Shown: positions 61,131 through 64,000 of the stretch, piece after piece
Numbering within the stretch: the first letter of the stretch is position 1
How the letters are laid out: each line of letters opens with the position of its first letter
DNA from: Paenibacillus sp. JCM 10914
GTDB lineage: Bacteria; Bacillota; Bacilli; Paenibacillales; Paenibacillaceae
DNA: 64,000 nt
Assembly: GCF_001315105.1 (NCBI RefSeq)
Contig: NZ_BAZR01000009.1
Coordinates: forward strand, 62,001 to 126,000
Direction of reading: 5' to 3'
Translations under genes and position numbers: made by a program
Notes under the pieces: model-generated
Database searches by the model: none
What the model saw: only the letters and a program-made list of their open reading frames with translations
Told to the model about the DNA's origin: nothing

Positions 61131-63242
61131 ATGACTATACAATATCAAGATCAGCATCGCTTGTTTGCGATTCAGACGAATAACAGCACCTATCTATTTG
61201 GAATTAACGAAGAAGGAAGCTTGCAGCACCTCTATTGGGGATCGCCTGTCGAGATTGAAGATGCGGCACCGCTGCTTCAGCCGAGATCGCACAGTTCGTT
61301 TGACGCGGAAGTGCACTCCGAGGTAGAGGAATACAGCTTCTGGGGCGGGGTCAAATACAGCGAGCCCAGCCTGAAGGTTCGCATGCCTGACGGGGTGCGT
61401 GATTTGTCTGTTCGTTATGCCGGGCATGAGACCGTGGAGCTAGATGGCAGGAAGACTCTGATCATCACGATGAAGGATGACGTATATCCGCTTGAGGTTC
61501 AGCTCGCTTACCGGGTAATCCCCGAACATGACCTGATTGAACGTTCGGCCCGGATCGTGAATCGCGGCGAGGCGGATATCGTTCTGGAAAATGTGCAGTC
61601 CGCCGCTTGGGTCATGCCTTACCTGGCAGAATATCGTCTGACGCATGTGACGGGAAAATGGTCCGGTGAGTTCCAACTGCGGAATACCTTCCTCAGTGAA
61701 GGGAAGACGGTGCTGGAGTCCCGCAGAGGCTTTACGGATAGCCATGCCAACCCATGGTTTGCGATGGATGACGGACAAGCGACTGAATCGAATGGACAGG
61801 TATGGTTCGGCGCGCTGGCCTGGAGCGGGAACTGGAAGATTACGGCGGAGCGGACGGTATTCGATCATGTCCGGGTGACCGGAGGCATTAATGACTTTGA
61901 TAGTGAGTGGGTACTGGAAGCGGGAGAAGTCTTCGAAGCGCCAAGCTTTGTCGGTGGATACAGCAGCGGCGGCTTTGGCGGGATGAGTCGTCAACTGCAT
62001 CGTTATCAGTATTCGGATGTTCTGCCTAGCAGTGAAACCAGACCGGTGCTGTATAACTCATGGGAAGCGACGTATTTCGATGTCAATGCCAAAGATCAGA
62101 TGGCGCTTGCCGAGCGAGCGGCGCGCATGGGCGTTGAGCTGTTTGTTGTGGATGACGGCTGGTTCGGGCAGCGGAATCATGACCGGGCGGGGCTAGGCGA
62201 TTGGTTCGTGAACCAGGACAAATTCCCGAATGGGCTCGGCGAACTGATCGACAAGGTACATGAGCTCGGGATGGAATTCGGAATCTGGGTAGAGCCCGAA
62301 GCGGTCAATCCGGACAGCGATCTGTACCGTGAGCATCCGGATTGGGTGTACCATTTCGAGACGCGGAAGCGGTCCGAGCTTCGCAATCAGCTACTGCTGA
62401 ACGTTTCGAAGCCGGAGGTTAAGGCTTACATTCTGCAGTTTATGACCGACCTGCTGGAGAAGCACGACATTAAGTTCATTAAATGGGATATGAATCGCAC
62501 GGTGACAGAACCTGGCATGAAGGATCATCCGCTTCATCGGCAGAAGGAGATATGGATTCGTCACGTACAGAGCATATACGAGATTTGGGCGGAGCTGCGG
62601 CGCAAATTCCCGCATGTGGCGTTTGAGACCTGTGCCGGGGGCGGTGCGCGTATTGACCTCGGAATCTTCCGGTATGCCGACCAATCTTGGCCGAGCGATA
62701 ACACCGATGCCTTTGACCGTCTCAGTATCCAGGAAGGCTTCTCGTATACGTATGCACCGCGGATGATGACCTGCTGGGTAACGGAGTCCCCGACCGGCAT
62801 GAATAAGAGAGAGGTATCTCTGAAATATCGGTTCCACAGCTCGATGATGGGGACGCTCGGGATCGGCTCCAACCTGAATGAATGGAGTGATGAGCTGATT
62901 GAGCAATCAGCCGAGTATGTTGCGCTGTACAAGTCCATTCGTCATCTGGTGCAGTTCGGCAGCCAATATCGCTTGTCCTCGCTTCAACATAAAGGGGTAA
63001 CAGCTGTGCAGTATGGCAGTGAGGATGGAAGCGACAACGTTCTGTTTGCGTTCCTGCACAGTCAGAAGCTGGGCGAACCGTTACCGAGATTACGGCTTAC
63101 GGGACTGCAAGCCGATCAATCGTATGCCATTGAAGGATTGCCGGGCACGTGGAGCGGCAGGGCCTTAATGAACATCGGAATCGAGCTGCCCCTTCGCGGC
63201 GATTTCGATAGTTTGGTTTATCGGATCCAGAAGTTGAATTAA
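61131..63242 (+). CDS. GH36 alpha-galactosidase
   Basis: A 703-residue enzyme of classical GH36 architecture. An N-terminal beta-sandwich leads into a TIM barrel with PVLYNSWEATYFDV, FVVDDGWFGQRNHDRAGLGDW, GIWVEPEAVNPDS, FIKWDMNR (nucleophile Asp, about residue 453), FETCAGGGARIDLG and SDNTDAFDR (acid/base Asp, about 523). No signal peptide, so it should hydrolyse imported alpha-1,6-galactosides such as melibiose or raffinose in the cytoplasm. GGAAGGGTGATATTCA precedes the ATG. It follows the binding-protein gene and ends at a terminator. Confidence 0.95.
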   Translation: MTIQYQDQHRLFAIQTNNSTYLFGINEEGSLQHLYWGSPVEIEDAAPLLQPRSHSSFDAEVHSEVEEYSFWGGVKYSEPSLKVRMPDGVRDLSVRYAGHETVELDGRKTLIITMKDDVYPLEVQLAYRVIPEHDLIERSARIVNRGEADIVLENVQSAAWVMPYLAEYRLTHVTGKWSGEFQLRNTFLSEGKTVLESRRGFTDSHANPWFAMDDGQATESNGQVWFGALAWSGNWKITAERTVFDHVRVTGGINDFDSEWVLEAGEVFEAPSFVGGYSSGGFGGMSRQLHRYQYSDVLPSSETRPVLYNSWEATYFDVNAKDQMALAERAARMGVELFVVDDGWFGQRNHDRAGLGDWFVNQDKFPNGLGELIDKVHELGMEFGIWVEPEAVNPDSDLYREHPDWVYHFETRKRSELRNQLLLNVSKPEVKAYILQFMTDLLEKHDIKFIKWDMNRTVTEPGMKDHPLHRQKEIWIRHVQSIYEIWAELRRKFPHVAFETCAGGGARIDLGIFRYADQSWPSDNTDAFDRLSIQEGFSYTYAPRMMTCWVTESPTGMNKREVSLKYRFHSSMMGTLGIGSNLNEWSDELIEQSAEYVALYKSIRHLVQFGSQYRLSSLQHKGVTAVQYGSEDGSDNVLFAFLHSQKLGEPLPRLRLTGLQADQSYAIEGLPGTWSGRALMNIGIELPLRGDFDSLVYRIQKLN

Positions 63243-63246
63243 ATGC

Positions 63247-63287
63247 AAAAAGCGTCGTATTGCCTTCCGGCTATACGGCGCTTTTTT
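63247..63287 (+). terminator. intrinsic terminator after the GH36 gene
   Basis: AAAAAGCGTCGTAT pairs with ATACGGCGCTTTTT (one T-G wobble) around a 12-base loop. The 3-prime arm contains the T-run. Confidence 0.85.
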
Positions 63288-63325
63288 AGATATTAGGATG
63301 ATCCTGATTAAAGGGTGTATCATTG

Positions 63326-63367
63326 TGAAAAATCACCCCTTCCGGGTATCTCGGTACTCGGAAGGGG
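63326..63367 (-). terminator. terminator overlapping the end of the AraC gene
   Basis: On the minus strand CCCCTTCCG and CGGAAGGGG form a 9-bp stem followed by TGATTTTT. The stop codon of the AraC gene lies between the stem and the T-run, so its last codons are part of the hairpin. Confidence 0.8.
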
Positions 63368-64000
63368 ATTTTCCCATGATTTTCTTGAACAGCCGCGAGA
63401 AGTAGTAGGGGTCCTGGAACCCGAGGCGGTGGCTGATCTCCTTGATGCTCTGGCCGGTCAGGTCCAGATGCTGGCAGGCAAGCTGGATCTTAAGGCGCAG
63501 GTAGTAATCAATGGGGGAGTAGCCCGTCGCCTCCTTGAACCGAGATGTAAAGTGGGGAATCGATAGATTGGCCGCTGCGGCAAGTTCCTTCAGGCTTACA
63601 TTGCGCTCCAGATGCTCGGTCATGTAGCGCAGCGTCTCGTCCATATCGTGCTTGCGTTGCTGTTGATGCCCCCGCTGCGGCTGGAGCTGAGCGAGCCGGA
63701 GGATGGCCGCCAAGTGGCCCGTTAACTGCGCGACATGGATGATATGGTTCAGCGTATATCCTTTTTGCAATAGATCATAACTCTCCTGGAACAACTCGAC
63801 GATCTGTCGTGACTTATCAACGGCAATGACAGTGGGCTCGGCGGTGTCGCTATAGCCTTCGAAAAAAACTTCGGCATGCGCTCCCTTCATATGCCACCAG
63901 TAAATACTCCAGGGATGATTCTCCGCAGAGGCATATTCATGCGGAGTACCAGGCGGAATGACAACGACTTGGCCCTTGAGCAGTCGATATGTTTTATTAC
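63333..64000 (-). CDS. AraC family transcriptional regulator (5-prime end outside window)
   Basis: The frame is open to the window edge, so the N-terminus is missing. The visible part has the end of a cupin-like sensor domain (GQVVVIPPGTPHEYASAENH, IYWWH) and a full AraC DNA-binding domain near the C-terminus (NVSLKELAAAANLSIPHFTS and QSIKEISHRLGFQDPYYFSRL). An internal ATG at 63890 could be mistaken for a start, but coding sequence of the cupin domain continues beyond it. It is convergent with the GH36 gene. Regulators of this type often control adjacent glycosidase genes, so it may regulate alpha-galactoside use. Confidence 0.88.
   Translation of the reverse strand, partial: NKTYRLLKGQVVVIPPGTPHEYASAENHPWSIYWWHMKGAHAEVFFEGYSDTAEPTVIAVDKSRQIVELFQESYDLLQKGYTLNHIIHVAQLTGHLAAILRLAQLQPQRGHQQQRKHDMDETLRYMTEHLERNVSLKELAAAANLSIPHFTSRFKEATGYSPIDYYLRLKIQLACQHLDLTGQSIKEISHRLGFQDPYYFSRLFKKIMGKSPSEYRDTRKG

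Overview
The window looks like a chromosomal segment of a Paenibacillus-like member of the Bacillota. This is inferred from gene families, not from a marker gene: YesM/YesN-type two-component systems beside LplB/YtcP-type sugar ABC permeases, copper-amine-oxidase-type stalk-domain proteins, an LnrJK/LnrLMN-like linearmycin-resistance module, a BstA/YfiT-like protein, strong AGGAGG ribosome-binding sites and many GTG/TTG starts. No rRNA, tRNA or CRISPR array was seen.

Layout. 1-9.7 kb is a plus-strand run of small accessory enzymes (Nudix, nucleotidyltransferase, BtrH-like protein, RDD membrane protein, APH-like kinase, methyltransferases, GNATs, a YueD-like reductase, an alpha/beta hydrolase). 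9.7-13.8 kb (minus) is a five-gene ABC exporter with its own NarL-type two-component system. 13.9-18.4 kb (plus) holds an OmpR-type two-component system and two exported proteins, the first preceded by a phased TTACAA array. 19-23 kb carries a ribbon-helix-helix regulator coupled to a second dnaN, plus a GNAT, a methyltransferase and a DinB-like protein. 23-28.2 kb (minus) holds an AbrB-regulated ABC exporter, an exported acetamidase/formamidase joined to a stalk domain, and an exported endonuclease/exonuclease/phosphatase protein. 28.4-34.4 kb is mixed accessory genes, including an unusual HTH-LamG-VOC fusion.

34.7-41.9 kb and 53.9-64 kb are carbohydrate regions: two tandem clan GH-D enzymes (one intracellular, one secreted with a carbohydrate-binding module), a GH95 enzyme, then a sugar ABC importer, a YesMN-type two-component system, a GH36 alpha-galactosidase and an AraC regulator. 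Together they suggest uptake and breakdown of galactose- and fucose- (or L-galactose-) decorated oligosaccharides.

Between them, 42.2-53.7 kb is a visibly AT-richer island bracketed by an imperfect 47-bp direct repeat (about 83% identical). It carries a GIY-YIG protein, a serine recombinase with its core deleted, a Gabija-like pair (OLD/TOPRIM ATPase-nuclease plus UvrD-like helicase), a PD-(D/E)XK/DUF6602-like nuclease gene, and a two-gene unit of an unknown protein and an HTH-ImmA/IrrE metallopeptidase. This is most likely a phage-defence island with a decayed integration module.

Nine single-base frame disruptions, mostly in short homopolymers, break otherwise well-conserved genes (near 2085, 25380, 32307, 32562, 33692, 48519, 54420, 59125 and 59477). 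So many isolated one-base shifts in genes with intact motifs on both sides point to residual sequencing indels as much as to real pseudogenes; such genes are given with their full inferred span.
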